A DNA stretch of 64,000 nucleotides from Propionispora sp. 2/2-37 (lineage in GTDB: Bacteria > Bacillota > Negativicutes > Propionisporales > Propionisporaceae): the NCBI RefSeq assembly GCF_001298735.1, contig NZ_CYSP01000017.1, positions 1 through 64,000 on the forward strand. The letters run 5' to 3'. Shown one piece after another: positions 7,977 to 16,684 of the stretch. The notes beneath the pieces were generated by a model. It ran no database searches and had not been told where the DNA came from. It saw nothing but the letters and a program-made list of their open reading frames with translations. The translations under genes and the position numbers were made by a program. Within the stretch, counting starts at the first letter, position 1; every line of letters begins with the position of its first letter.

Positions 7977-8093
7977 ATTTTATTAATGCTCGTAAGTATG
8001 AAATAACCGGATAAATGCTTTCTTCTTGTATTCCGTAATTATCCAGGAAATCCTGCCGGAAAACCGGAAGGACGATTTTAGTTTTTCTACGAG

Positions 8094-8172
8094 CGTGTCA
8101 AGGGGACGGGTTGCCGACGACTTAAAACAGGTACGGTAAATAGGTTGTCAATAACTCCGTCCCCTTGACACG
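8094..8172. repeat. Dispersed palindromic repeat family A, copy 1
   Basis: A 79-bp element with near-perfect terminal inverted repeats: CGTGTCAAGGGGACGG at the left (8094-8109) and its complement at the right (8157-8172). The centre contains ACTTAAAACAGGTACGG and TAAATAGGTTGTCAATAA. Full copies recur at 26626-26702 and 58377-58459, and partial copies at 20175-20211 and 57405-57430. It has no coding capacity, and the RNA would fold into a long stem. Confidence 0.85.
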
Positions 8173-8303
8173 TCCAGGATTATACGCATGCTGCATCAGA
8201 TACGGTGATTTTTATTAACCTGTTTGGTTTCTTGTCCACGAAATCACCCCTATAATAGAGTTCTATCCATAACACAACATTAGTATGTATAGAAAAAGCT
8301 ACC

Positions 8304-8909
8304 TCATTTCGTCAATGACCCTTTGACAAAAAATAACACCTCTTTAGTTGCAATAAGAGCCGATTTATTATTATAATTTTTTGAAAAAGGGTCTGCAAAA
8401 CCATGTCTACCATTTATCCTTTTTATAATGATACCTTTAATTCCACTTAGTTTTTTAATTAAATCGTCTACCGCGAAAGCCTTTTCTTCAGTTGGAAACA
8501 ATAACAAAGCAGGACATTGAGGTATTACTGTAAGATAATCACGGATTCTAGAGCCATAAAATCCAACAACTAAATCACATACCTTCGTTTGACTACACAA
8601 CCAAGCAAGGGTGGCCCCTATGCTATATCCAAGTACGTATATTTTTGTATATTGCAGTCTCACATCGTACAAAATTTGCTTTATTTGTTTCATCGCACTT
8701 TCAAATCCAATGTTCTCTACAAAATAATTATATGCCGCCTCTTCTTGGTCATAGTTAAACTTAATCCTGTCACGCAACAAGTTTGGAACAATAATATCAT
8801 ATTTACGCTTTGATAATTGATTACATATATTCATTATATGATCATTAATTCCATAAATTTCATGAAGAACAATGACAACAGTGTCTGAATTATTTTTATA
8901 AGTCAACAC
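8304..8909 (-). CDS. Dienelactone hydrolase-family alpha/beta hydrolase
   Basis: A 201-residue alpha/beta hydrolase of the dienelactone hydrolase group. HEIYGINDHIMNICNQLSKR near residue 16 corresponds to the family's EIFG segment. GYSIGATLAWL near 94 is the nucleophile elbow, with Ser instead of the usual Cys. GRHGFADPFS near 168 carries the catalytic His. The acid is less obvious, in the FPTEEKAF region. It is single-gene and AT-rich. Substrate unknown; members hydrolyse small lactones and esters. Confidence 0.78.
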   Translation of the reverse strand: MLTYKNNSDTVVIVLHEIYGINDHIMNICNQLSKRKYDIIVPNLLRDRIKFNYDQEEAAYNYFVENIGFESAMKQIKQILYDVRLQYTKIYVLGYSIGATLAWLCSQTKVCDLVVGFYGSRIRDYLTVIPQCPALLLFPTEEKAFAVDDLIKKLSGIKGIIIKRINGRHGFADPFSKNYNNKSALIATKEVLFFVKGSLTK

Positions 8910-9115
8910 ATTAATATCGTCCCCATCAAAAATTGATTTGATTATTGGTCAATGAATACAAGGGAATGTCCTATCACTCTATGATACAGTTCTCCGTATC
9001 ACTGGTAACAGTGCAGAAAAGAGCAATGATACTCCCTCATTGCCCTCAAATAGAGTCAAACCATTGCATATTTTCGGAGATGGGCTTAATACATATTACC
9101 AGATTGTTTTTTACT

Positions 9116-9751
9116 TCACTGATTAAAGGATATTACTTTAAACACACTGTTAGTATACTCGATAATTGAAACACTGGAATTTTTGATTTCGACACGAACG
9201 TTAGTCTCTTCTGAAAACTTGTGTATAAGATTTCTTATTGTATTGCCGTGCGTCACAACTAACACATTTTCGTCATTTCCCCGATTTTGCGCAATAATCT
9301 CATTGAGGCCTTTTTCAAGGCGCGCCCAGTGTTCCGCATGATTCTCGGCATCGCGAAACGGGTCCGCCTCTTTGGTGAAACGCATTGCTTCTTCCGGGCT
9401 ATGATTTAGTAGCAACTCCTTAAAATCGGCGCATCCGTTCTGTTTTGCAATCTTATCCCAGGCTACTTCCGAATATTCCCCTTCAAAGCTCCCAAAAAAC
9501 GACTCCCGAAACGCTTTTGTTTTATTAATAGGCAAGTCACTGCTGTACTTATTCTGACCCAGGATCAATTCTGCAGTTTCCACAGTTCTTCCCGAATCAC
9601 TTGTATACACACGATCAAACCGGATATTCGATAACTTCTTCCCGCATTCGACTGCAACAATTTTTCCTTCTTCCGTCAGCGGACTATCCGCCCATCCTTG
9701 CATTCTTTTGTAACGATTCAAATAAGTTTCGCCATGCCTCACTAAATACAT
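9116..9751 (-). CDS. Histidine phosphatase (phosphoglycerate mutase-like)
   Basis: A 211-residue protein if started at the ATG directly before YLVRHGET; an in-frame ATG 33 nt upstream (9784) is possible, and neither has a good Shine-Dalgarno. It has the RHGET phospho-His motif at residues 5-9, DSPLTEEGK, SDSGRTVETAE near 52, a catalytic acid region at FRESFFGSFEGE and the second His in VVTHGNTIRN near 165. These define the branch-2 histidine phosphatase fold, acting on small phosphorylated metabolites. No neighbour suggests a substrate. Confidence 0.85.
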   Translation of the reverse strand: MYLVRHGETYLNRYKRMQGWADSPLTEEGKIVAVECGKKLSNIRFDRVYTSDSGRTVETAELILGQNKYSSDLPINKTKAFRESFFGSFEGEYSEVAWDKIAKQNGCADFKELLLNHSPEEAMRFTKEADPFRDAENHAEHWARLEKGLNEIIAQNRGNDENVLVVTHGNTIRNLIHKFSEETNVRVEIKNSSVSIIEYTNSVFKVISFNQ

Positions 9752-9826
9752 ATATATCTTACCGCCCACTCCAACATCCCCCATTCCATGTCCAGCAAAA
9801 TAGAAAGTCCTGTTTTGTCATCTCTA

Positions 9827-10036
9827 CTACCAAAGCTTCGTTATTTTTAGGTCAATTTCCTTTAGTCCGTCAACATTAAGCACTGCAACCGGATTTTCTA
9901 TTTATGTATATCGTCATAAGGATCGCCAATATAAAAATACAATGATACCAGTATTATTTGATAATGGATGATAAACGGAAATATCTCCCAAATTAACTAA
10001 AATACTGCCATCATCATTCTGCTTTATCGGATTCAT
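9827..10036 (-). pseudogene. Decayed small gene of unknown family
   Basis: In the 9785-10150 gap an ATG at 10036 opens a frame starting MNPIKQNDDGSILVNLGDIS that is broken after about 40 codons. Continuing in the neighbouring frames gives YIGDPYDDIHK and then, after another break, ENPVAVLNVDGLKEIDLKIT, ending at 9827. The pieces read as one protein with at least two frameshifts. I do not recognise the family. Confidence 0.35.
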
Positions 10037-10150
10037 ATTTTTTTGTTCGAAAAATTTCTATGGTTACAATCAGGTCTTACCATGAGATTTCTATTTTTAG
10101 CAACAAAAAAGGCAACCTGAGATTAAGATCTCAAGCAACCTTCCGGCAAG

Positions 10151-10486
10151 CTAAGACTGTATGGTTTCCCTTTGTTTTAAAGCCGGCTCCTCAGGAGGCA
10201 GTTCCTGGTGCTTTGACAGATCTGCTTCGAGCTGGCTGATTCGCCTTTGGGCCTTGTGAAGCCGATAGCGAAGTTTAAGCTGTACAAATAGCTGCAGCGT
10301 TAACGCAGATAAAAATCCCACGATTGCCGTACCCAGGATAACTAATACAAGTGATGATTCCATGTTCCACATTAATAGATTGACCGTAACAACAGTGCTG
10401 TTTTGAACCGCAAACATGGCAATGAGAAAAGCAAAGACTAATGCAGATACCAGCAATATATAAGGCAATCTGCTCTCCCCCTTCAA
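10151..10486 (-). CDS. LapA-domain (DUF1049) small membrane protein
   Basis: A 111-residue protein with two transmembrane segments (about residues 8-27 and 44-66) separated by the signature FAVQNSTVVTVNLLMWNMES, followed by a charged coiled-coil tail (KLRYRLHKAQRRISQLEADL). This is the layout of LapA-domain proteins, which in proteobacteria take part in LPS assembly; in other bacteria their role is unknown. In a diderm Firmicute an envelope role is plausible but unproven. It is monocistronic. Confidence 0.8.
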   Translation of the reverse strand: MKGESRLPYILLVSALVFAFLIAMFAVQNSTVVTVNLLMWNMESSLVLVILGTAIVGFLSALTLQLFVQLKLRYRLHKAQRRISQLEADLSKHQELPPEEPALKQRETIQS

Positions 10487-10617
10487 TAAACCGTTATATT
10501 GTTATTCTACCATATAAAATTCCTCGAAACACTACATGATAAAAGCCGCTACTACTTAATTGCCGTGCTTACCTTCCCATTCACCATCACCTCTGATAAT
10601 AGCATATCAGAAGGACA

Positions 10618-10782
10618 CGGGGATAAAGGACACGGGGACAGGTTCATTGTCCCAATTTGTCCGGTCAATTACACTTTTTGATATTCCTATATGTCCCATA
10701 GACGGCATTACTGACACTATTTATATTTTCTGGCCGAAAACTCCTGCCAAATTAATACAAAATTTAGCAGGAGTTTCCTTAA
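10618..10782. repeat. Dispersed repeat family B, copy 1
   Basis: A roughly 165-bp noncoding block running from CACGGGGACAGGTTCATTG through ATAGACGGCATTACTGACAC to a terminal hairpin, ACTCCTGCC...GCAGGAGT followed by TTCCTTA. Copies lie at 18322-18484 and 58163-58336, with a right-half copy at 55617-55716. The end hairpin resembles an intrinsic terminator in plus orientation. It fills most of the 10487-10790 gap. Confidence 0.85.
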
Positions 10783-10790
10783 TCTAGTAT

Positions 10791-10955
10791 CTAAAGCAGT
10801 AATATATTCAAATTCTTTTCAAAAAGGTGAGTAACCGTTTCCCCGCCTATCCCCCAGTTATCGGTATCTACTTCATCGATCACGACAATGGTAGTTTTCC
10901 CCAGTACATCTACCAGCAGTTGAGTGGCTCCCTGAATTAATTGTACTTTTTGCTC
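10791..10955 (-). pseudogene. C-terminal remnant of a 4-oxalocrotonate tautomerase-like gene
   Basis: Read on the minus strand from 10955, this frame gives EQKVQLIQGATQLLVDVLGK followed by VIDEVDTDNWGIGGE and ends at 10791. That matches the body of small 4-oxalocrotonate tautomerases, whose second half typically reads VIIDEV..DNWGIGG. The N-terminus with the catalytic Pro1 is missing: an in-frame stop lies just upstream. The remnant overlaps, in another frame, the 3' end of the iron-sulfur protein gene, so a deletion has joined the two. Family B repeat begins 9 nt further on. Confidence 0.7.
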
Positions 10956-11637
10956 GTGTTAATTTACTTCCATGAGGACAAATTGCAACACAAATTCCAC
11001 AAACATGTCCATGAAATTGTGGGTATTTATTTATTTTCCATATGTCGCATCTTTGGACATCAATCAAGGATTTCCTTGGCACCCCATCACTCCAAAGGTT
11101 ACCAACAATAGCGCTCGCCGGGCATGCATCAACACATTTTTTACATTTACCACAATGATTCTTCTCAAGTATATCATTTGTTTGAAGTGGCGTATCAGTA
11201 AACAAGGTTGACAATCTAACTCTTGGGCCATATTTTCTTGTTATTAAAAGAGAACTTTTTCCTATCCATCCTAACCCGCCCCTTACGGCAGCTGCTTTAT
11301 GAGGAAATTCACCGCTGATATTGACAAAGTCAGTTCTTTTTGAAGAGGGTATGGCATAAGCCTGATATCCGCTCTCCTCTATTTCGATTTTTAGCTGCTC
11401 AGTTATCAAATCAAGTCTATCATTTAAGCTAAGATATTCATCATAATAAGCTTGATTAGGTCCATCTACAATATTATTCACAATAGGTGGCGAAAGAGGC
11501 AGTCCAATTGTTATTGCATATGGGAGATGTCTGATTTTATTAGGAGCAATATCACCAACATAAGCAAATCCATAAATTACATCACCAAAATTTTTCAATA
11601 TGTTTATTATATGTGTTTCTAAATCAGTTGCTTGCAA
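10873..11637 (-). CDS. QueG-like 4Fe-4S protein with aberrant C-terminus
   Basis: A 254-residue open frame. Residues up to about 224 resemble short epoxyqueuosine reductase-like proteins: RGGLGWIGKSSLLIT near 119, then a ferredoxin motif HCGKCKKCVDACPASAI near 160 and a second cluster with RCDIWK and CGICVAICPHG near 213. Beyond about position 10966 the frame runs out of phase through a tautomerase remnant, giving an unrelated Ser/His/Cys-rich tail. The 3' end of the original gene has therefore been lost. QueG enzymes are longer (about 310-380), so this may be a distinct reductase. It may be functional or decaying. Confidence 0.65.
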   Translation of the reverse strand: MQATDLETHIINILKNFGDVIYGFAYVGDIAPNKIRHLPYAITIGLPLSPPIVNNIVDGPNQAYYDEYLSLNDRLDLITEQLKIEIEESGYQAYAIPSSKRTDFVNISGEFPHKAAAVRGGLGWIGKSSLLITRKYGPRVRLSTLFTDTPLQTNDILEKNHCGKCKKCVDACPASAIVGNLWSDGVPRKSLIDVQRCDIWKINKYPQFHGHVCGICVAICPHGSKLTRAKSTINSGSHSTAGRCTGENYHCRDR

Positions 11638-11785
11638 GTTCTTACCCCCTCCAGCTAGTCTTACTCATATTATACTGGAGTAAAATAAAAAAAGCCTATA
11701 TCGTAACCTTATTCTCTTGAAGAATTTTCAGTAAAGTGCGTACCGTGGTTGATAGATATTTATCACATTAACTAAATATAGTCAA

Positions 11786-13093
11786 CTATTTCTTACGCAA
11801 AAGCTCACCGGCGGCTTTACCTAACAAAGCGGTCGCACTAACTAAGCTTTCTTCCTCAAAATCAAACCGCGAATCATGATGCCCGGCCGCCAATTCGGTG
11901 CCAATCATCAGATAAGCAACCTGCCCTCCGTTTTGCTGTACCCGTTCCATGAAATAGGTACAATCTTCGCTTCCGCCGATGTTTCCTTCCGGCAGTATGC
12001 TTTCAAACAAATTGCTTTTTTCAGCAACCTGCTGCAAACGCTCCACAAGCAGAGGACTATTTTCGCTGTTAGCGGCACCGCCCATTGGCAACACCACAAG
12101 TTTAACCTCATGCATGGCAGCGGCTGCCTCAAGGATTCTAAGCGCTCTCTGGTACATATAATCGTTGATTTCGCTGGTAGTCCCGCGTGTCTCAAGTTTC
12201 AATACCGCCTTGTCCGGAATGACGTTGCGTCCGGTTCCGGCCTGCAAGACCCCGACATTGATACGCGAGGCCCCCTTGCTATGGCGGGAAATAGCGTGCA
12301 GATTAAGAGCAGCCGTAGCTGCCGCCAATAATGCATTTTGCCCGGTTTCCGGCGCTGCGCCGGCATGCGCGGGAACGCCGGTATAGACTGCATCCAGTTT
12401 CGTCGTCGCCAGGAAGCCTACCGTGTTACAAGTCATCGTACCTCTTTGCTTCAGCCCAATCCCCAAATGCATGCCAATAAAAAAATCCACGTCATCGACA
12501 ATGCCGCGCGCAACCATCGCTTTCGCGCCTCGTACCCCTTCCTCGGCCGGTTGAAAAATCAGCTTTACCGTTCCGGCAAGTTCATTTTTCATTTCAGCTA
12601 ATACTTCTGCCAGGGTTAAGCCGATCGCGGTATGACCATCATGCCCGCAGGCATGCATCGCGCCCGCATTGACAGAAGCAAACCCTTCACGCCAAGGCCT
12701 ATGTTCCGCCAGCGTAGCTTCCGCTACATCATTTGCATCCATATCAAAGCGGAAGGCTACAACAGGTCCCGGCTCAGCGAAGTGCAGCACGCCCATTACA
12801 CCGGTTTTACCGCCCTGCATTCTGCCTACCCAGTTTGGATCAGCCCCCTGGGCGATCGCTCTTCTTTGATGGTTGATCAATTTCTGCTCGGAAGGTACTC
12901 CCATCATAACCTCAGCGTCAATCACCGCGTCGCCCACTGCCACTTGATAGCCGAGGCGGGTTAATGTTTCAGCCACAATCGCTGCTGTACGAAACTCCGT
13001 CCAAGCTGTTTCTGCATGTTTATGTAAATCGCGGCGGCAATTGACAAGCTTCTCCTTTTTTCTTTTCACTAACTCCAAAATATCCGTATTCAT
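11786..13093 (-). CDS. M20 amidohydrolase, AbgA-like
   Basis: A 435-residue M20D metallopeptidase that resembles E. coli AbgA (436 residues), subunit A of p-aminobenzoyl-glutamate hydrolase, over its whole length, including the AbgA-type insertion before the first metal ligand. Metal-site motifs are NAGAMHACGHDGHTAIGLTL near 132, FQPAEEGVRGAKAM near 167, MHLGIG near 190 and AGHHDSRFDFEE near 405. No abgB partner is adjacent; instead a DcuC-family carrier lies upstream on the same strand. It probably hydrolyses an imported N-acyl or aminoacyl amide in the cytosol. Substrate inferred only. Confidence 0.85.
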   Translation of the reverse strand: MNTDILELVKRKKEKLVNCRRDLHKHAETAWTEFRTAAIVAETLTRLGYQVAVGDAVIDAEVMMGVPSEQKLINHQRRAIAQGADPNWVGRMQGGKTGVMGVLHFAEPGPVVAFRFDMDANDVAEATLAEHRPWREGFASVNAGAMHACGHDGHTAIGLTLAEVLAEMKNELAGTVKLIFQPAEEGVRGAKAMVARGIVDDVDFFIGMHLGIGLKQRGTMTCNTVGFLATTKLDAVYTGVPAHAGAAPETGQNALLAAATAALNLHAISRHSKGASRINVGVLQAGTGRNVIPDKAVLKLETRGTTSEINDYMYQRALRILEAAAAMHEVKLVVLPMGGAANSENSPLLVERLQQVAEKSNLFESILPEGNIGGSEDCTYFMERVQQNGGQVAYLMIGTELAAGHHDSRFDFEEESLVSATALLGKAAGELLRKK

Positions 13094-13152
13094 GCGTTAC
13101 TCTCCCTTGTCCAATAAGTTCATTTTAACTATCTTAAACGTCCGGTAAGGTA

Positions 13153-13237
13153 ATTTTTCTTCTCCCCCTAATCTATATACCTTCTGAGGGGGTAAGAAAA
13201 CGCAAGCTGTACACCGCTGTGCGGTGTACAGACTTGC
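13153..13237 (-). terminator. Hairpins between the dcuC-like and abgA-like genes
   Basis: Past the dcuC-like stop, a strong stem joins CTGTACACCG (13207-13216) and CGGTGTACAG (13222-13231), extended by GCAAG/CTTGC. On the minus strand it is followed by GTTTTCTT, so it is a probable intrinsic terminator or attenuator. A second inverted repeat (TTTCTTCTCCCCCT at 13157-13170 against AGGGGGTAAGAAAA at 13187-13200) lies between it and abgA and could be a regulator site. Confidence 0.55.
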
Positions 13238-13269
13238 AACCATTGAAGACAGTCTCTTTTCTCCTACTA

Positions 13270-14529
13270 TTAATACATCAAAAGAGCCATACCGATAATC
13301 ATAGCTCCCATCATCGGTAACCAGTTACGTTTTGTAACTTCCATCGGATTAATGCCGGCAATACCGGCTACAATGATAGTAGCGCCGGCAATCGGCGACA
13401 TCGTACGCCCAAGCGTACCACCTAAGGTAGCCATACTGCCCATTTGAATGGTTCCCATGCCAAAATCCGCCGCATGCGGCGTAACTGCCTGATTGAAGGC
13501 CATTGTCGCCGCGTCGCCGGAGCCGACGACAAACCCCAGAATAAAAGGCCCGACGGCGGCACATAACTTAACAATGGCCGGATTATGGAGCATAGCTTCG
13601 ATAAAGGCCTTGACAAGCCCCATTGCCGTCAAACCAGATACAAATACCCCTGCCGCAATGATAATGCCGATTATTTCACCGTAGGCTTTACCCATACCAT
13701 TAAAAAAGGCATTGCTAAGTCTGATTGGATTTTTCCTGGTCACTAAAAGAGCCAGTGCACAACCAATAATCATCGCCTGCGGCACATCCGTTTTTAAAGC
13801 GGGCACCAAGGTAGCCCCTAAAAGAAGAAGCAGAATCGGAAACATCGGCATCAGGGCATACAGCAGATTGACTTTAAAGGCGTTATCCGCTTCCAGACCT
13901 TCCGCGTGATACCCCTTGTGCTCTTTTTTATAGTAGGCAACAGCAGTAATTAAAATCGCAGCAACAATCAGTGACGCAATATTGGCTTTGAATTGAAAGG
14001 CAATTACATCCATAACCCCTACGCCGGCAATTTTTGCAACAACCGGATTATGTGCCAAACCTGGATTAAGCATACTACCATATGTACCACACTTGACCGC
14101 GGCTGCCGCAATGGCAGGATGCACACCGGCAGACATCATCAGCGGTACAAAAATTGCGCCGGCTGCCGCCGCTGTTCCTGCCGCACTTGGCAAGGCTACA
14201 TTTACCGCATAAGTGGCAACCACTACGCCGGGAATCAACAGCGGGCGAACTTTTCCCAAACCACTGGCCAACAGATTGATCAGATGTTTGTCACATTCGG
14301 TAAACCGCATAACCATGGCAAAGCCCATAACGGAACATACGGCTTGAATCAGGCCGGCATTTGTCATTTCTTTTGCAAATGCGTCCAAAGCGGCCATAGG
14401 GGTGCCAGCCACACAGGCCATAAGAATACCGGATACTAAAAGCACTAAGCGTGCATCGTAACGTTTGACCAAAAAGTAAATCGTAATAATGACCAAAATC
14501 ACACCAATAGTAAGCATCATAGCAAACAC
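13270..14529 (-). CDS. DcuC-family carboxylate transporter
   Basis: A 419-residue polytopic membrane protein with about 10-12 hydrophobic segments, typical of the DcuC (C4-dicarboxylate uptake C) family in the IT superfamily. Conserved features are the re-entrant-type motifs NVALPSAAGTAAAAGAIF near 109 and VGSGDAATMAFNQAV near 334, and GGTLGRTMSPIAGATIIVAG near 377. It is encoded just upstream of an AbgA-like amidohydrolase and downstream of a novel regulator. The cargo may be an amidated or acylated acid rather than fumarate or succinate. A good Shine-Dalgarno (GGGGAGAGG) precedes the ATG. Confidence 0.85.
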   Translation of the reverse strand: MFAMMLTIGVILVIITIYFLVKRYDARLVLLVSGILMACVAGTPMAALDAFAKEMTNAGLIQAVCSVMGFAMVMRFTECDKHLINLLASGLGKVRPLLIPGVVVATYAVNVALPSAAGTAAAAGAIFVPLMMSAGVHPAIAAAAVKCGTYGSMLNPGLAHNPVVAKIAGVGVMDVIAFQFKANIASLIVAAILITAVAYYKKEHKGYHAEGLEADNAFKVNLLYALMPMFPILLLLLGATLVPALKTDVPQAMIIGCALALLVTRKNPIRLSNAFFNGMGKAYGEIIGIIIAAGVFVSGLTAMGLVKAFIEAMLHNPAIVKLCAAVGPFILGFVVGSGDAATMAFNQAVTPHAADFGMGTIQMGSMATLGGTLGRTMSPIAGATIIVAGIAGINPMEVTKRNWLPMMGAMIIGMALLMY

Positions 14530-14682
14530 CTCTCCCCTTATCGCGATGAATTTTGTTACTCCTTATCTCTGCAGACCTTCTCCTCCGTCTTTTTTAGCAA
14601 ATCAGACAAACAGAGTAAACAGCATGCCGTCGTTCCTTTTCAGTCTATTTACGGACATTTCCTTAAATAGCAATTAAAAAAC

Positions 14683-14712
14683 GGGCTTTTACTCGTATTA
14701 AAACAAAAGCCC
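14683..14712 (-). terminator. Intrinsic terminator of the regulator gene
   Basis: GGGCTTTT (14683-14690) and AAAAGCCC (14705-14712) form a stem that on the minus strand is followed by GTTTTTT. It separates the regulator transcript from the dcuC-like gene, which must have its own promoter in 14530-14680. A second small palindrome, CTCGTAT-aa-ATACGAG (14712-14727), adjoins it. Confidence 0.75.
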
Positions 14713-14781
14713 TCGTATAAATACGAGAGCTCCGTTGCTATGTAATACTATACTTGCTTTTATGGCCCTTGTCAATATATT

Positions 14782-16125
14782 TTAGCTGAATTCATCTTGA
14801 TGATGTAAATGCGCTAAGAGTAGCTGTAAATTGATTTTGTAAAGCTTACGCGGTCGTCCCTTAGCAAGCATCTCTTCGCCGGCCAATTCAGCCAAACGAT
14901 TCTCTACCAAAATCGTTAAAATTCTTCTGGCGCTGCGGGACGTAATGCTCAGATAGACGGCTAATTCCTCTGCCCCGACAGTATCCGTATCCAACTTATC
15001 AATCACTGCCAGCAACCGGTTTACGGTAGTGACGCTGAGGTTTAGCTGATCAGCTACCCGTTTGCAGGCCGCAGCATCTGCCTGCACGGAATACTTAAGA
15101 TGGACTGCCGAGCTTAAGGGGCCGATCACTTCCCGCTCATCGTTTACCGCCATCCATAACCCTTTGCCTTTCTGCTGGGCAATGCCCAGTGCATGAAATG
15201 CATTTTGCTCGGCATCATAGGCCGTAACACCGAAACCAATGCCGCCGCTAACCGCCGCCTTTACCTGGCAGGATATATCCTCCAGGATAGGGATAACGGT
15301 AAGTTCATTGGTACTGTCTTCCAGTATGCCACGCGTAGAATACAAAGTATACTGGCCATCGCCCCGGCTTACGAGAGACCCCTTCAACATTTCAGCATAG
15401 TCGACTAAAATCTTGTATAAACACATTTCCATGCGCTTTACATTATAGCTTGAACTGGCACGTACTATATTGTCGTATTCATCAATCGCAATTTCTTGTA
15501 TTGCCAATTGACTTCCTTTAAAGCGTTGTGCCAGGCAGGAATTTATTGCTACATCCAACGTAGTGCGAATATTGCTCCGCGTCGTCCAAACACGAAAAGC
15601 AGGCACCCCTAATTCTTTTAGCTTTTCATACGTTGTCAAAAAACAAGTGACGGCAATATCGATCTTGCCTGCCTGCCATAGTTCATAATGATGATTCGCA
15701 AACTCCCTGGCCGAAGCCACGTCGGAAAACGGTTTAACGTATATGGTAGGCAACGGTAGATTTATATCCTTAAAAGTTTCTTCTACCTCGGCCTGACTAA
15801 ATGTATCAAAGCTAATCCTGCGCAGCTTCAAATTTTTAATATACGTGATTTCAAACAAAGCCCGATATAAACTGGAACCGGTATGTGGAAGATAAAACAG
15901 CGGCTTATGTGTGGCTACAGACAGCGCATAGTGGTATGGCACAATACCCGAAAATAACCACATATCAAATTCCGGACAACGTGCCCGCATAATTTCCGGA
16001 ACTTGCGCTGCGTCCTGATAGACAATACCCTGCGGCGATAAGATATCACTTCGTTCCAATGCTACCGCGTAGGCTAAGGACACCGAATCGGAAGGCCCGA
16101 CAATAGCCATTCGAATTTTTTCCAT
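14782..16125 (-). CDS. Transcriptional regulator with sensor-like N-terminus and winged helix
   Basis: A 447-residue protein. Residues 1-200 look like a periplasmic-binding-like or PrpR-N-like sensor (MAIVGPSDSVSLAYAVALER near 7, YLPHTGSSLYRALFEI near 78). Around 295, AVSGGIGFGVTAYDAEQNAF resembles the nucleotide-cyclase/GGDEF-like fold of GTP cyclohydrolase III-type proteins, without an obvious catalytic signature. The C-terminus (about 350-435) holds helix-turn-helix segments (LNLSVTTVNRLLAVID and YLSITSRSARRILTILVENR). It lies upstream of and co-directional with dcuC/abgA-like genes and probably controls them. The domain assignments are pattern-based. Confidence 0.7.
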   Translation of the reverse strand: MEKIRMAIVGPSDSVSLAYAVALERSDILSPQGIVYQDAAQVPEIMRARCPEFDMWLFSGIVPYHYALSVATHKPLFYLPHTGSSLYRALFEITYIKNLKLRRISFDTFSQAEVEETFKDINLPLPTIYVKPFSDVASAREFANHHYELWQAGKIDIAVTCFLTTYEKLKELGVPAFRVWTTRSNIRTTLDVAINSCLAQRFKGSQLAIQEIAIDEYDNIVRASSSYNVKRMEMCLYKILVDYAEMLKGSLVSRGDGQYTLYSTRGILEDSTNELTVIPILEDISCQVKAAVSGGIGFGVTAYDAEQNAFHALGIAQQKGKGLWMAVNDEREVIGPLSSAVHLKYSVQADAAACKRVADQLNLSVTTVNRLLAVIDKLDTDTVGAEELAVYLSITSRSARRILTILVENRLAELAGEEMLAKGRPRKLYKINLQLLLAHLHHQDEFS

Positions 16126-16320
16126 GTATTTTTATCTCCAATTCTTTTCTATCTCAAGGAGCACAGCCTTTACATGCCGCCAGCATTCTTGATAAAACTC
16201 TACCGTATCTTTTTCTTACTCACTTTTCCATTATAACCTATTTTCATATTTTTGCGCATAGGTTGCAACTTCATGTTCAACAAGTGGTGGGGAGAAATCA
16301 AATATATAGGAAACAAAAAG

Positions 16321-16356
16321 CCGCTATCTATTTGCAACGCTTGCTGATAATAGCGG
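16321..16356 (-). terminator. Intrinsic terminator after tiny ORFs
   Basis: CCGCTAT (16321-16327) pairs with ATAGCGG (16350-16356), with an inner GCAA/TTGC stem. On the minus strand it is followed by CTTTTTGTTT. It lies 21 nt past the stop of the 22-codon ORF at 16377-16445, supporting a real short transcript. Confidence 0.7.
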
Positions 16357-16376
16357 TTTCTTCGTTGAAAATTTCC

Positions 16377-16445
16377 CTAAATCATATGGTGGATGCGATC
16401 CTTGGAATTCTTAACCCCTTCATCAATTGTTTGGCTATTATCCAC
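16377..16445 (-). CDS. Putative 22-residue peptide
   Basis: A GTG start at 16445 is preceded by an excellent Shine-Dalgarno (AGGAGGTAA) and reads VDNSQTIDEGVKNSKDRIHH then MI. The peptide is hydrophilic. It follows a 32-codon ORF by 11 nt, whose stop codon overlaps this ribosome-binding site, and precedes an intrinsic terminator. I do not recognise it. The start signal and terminator argue for translation, but such a short frame could occur by chance. Confidence 0.4.
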   Translation of the reverse strand: MDNSQTIDEGVKNSKDRIHHMI

Positions 16446-16456
16446 TATATTACCTC

Positions 16457-16555
16457 CTACTTTTCTACAAACCAACGTCCCTCTTCGTCAAAAAGGAAAA
16501 ATTGCTTTTTCCCTAATGAAGACATTAGTATCATTACTAATTCTAATACTGGCAT
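16457..16555 (-). CDS. Putative 32-residue peptide
   Basis: An ATG at 16555 opens a 32-residue frame with a hydrophobic start (MPVLELVMILMSSLG) and a charged end (FDEEGRWFVEK). The Shine-Dalgarno is weak (GAGGTTAAAA). Its stop codon overlaps the strong ribosome-binding site of the next tiny ORF, so the two would be coupled. Function unknown; it could be the tail of a decayed gene. Confidence 0.35.
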   Translation of the reverse strand: MPVLELVMILMSSLGKKQFFLFDEEGRWFVEK

Positions 16556-16606
16556 TAACTTTTAACCTCATTATATGTTGATTAGCGCAGGTACAAAAAT
16601 AAAAAC

Positions 16607-16629
16607 ACCCAGCAATATATTCACTGGGC
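16607..16629 (-). terminator. Intrinsic terminator of the tiny membrane protein gene
   Basis: ACCCAG (16607-16612) and CTGGGC (16624-16629) pair. On the minus strand the stem is followed by TTTTTATTTTT. It lies about 55 nt past the stop of the 37-residue gene at 16685-16798. Confidence 0.7.
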
Positions 16630-16684
16630 AAAAAATTAAGGCGGCAACCTCATAAATTGGGGTGGATTTTGTGCTAATTAGGAC

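Noticed and set aside
7804..7986. Open frame across the end of CRISPR array 2
   Set aside because: It consists of repeat, spacer and leader sequence.
8945..9169. 74-residue plus-strand frame between two minus-strand genes
   Set aside because: No start signal or protein-like pattern; it overlaps the end of the phosphatase gene.
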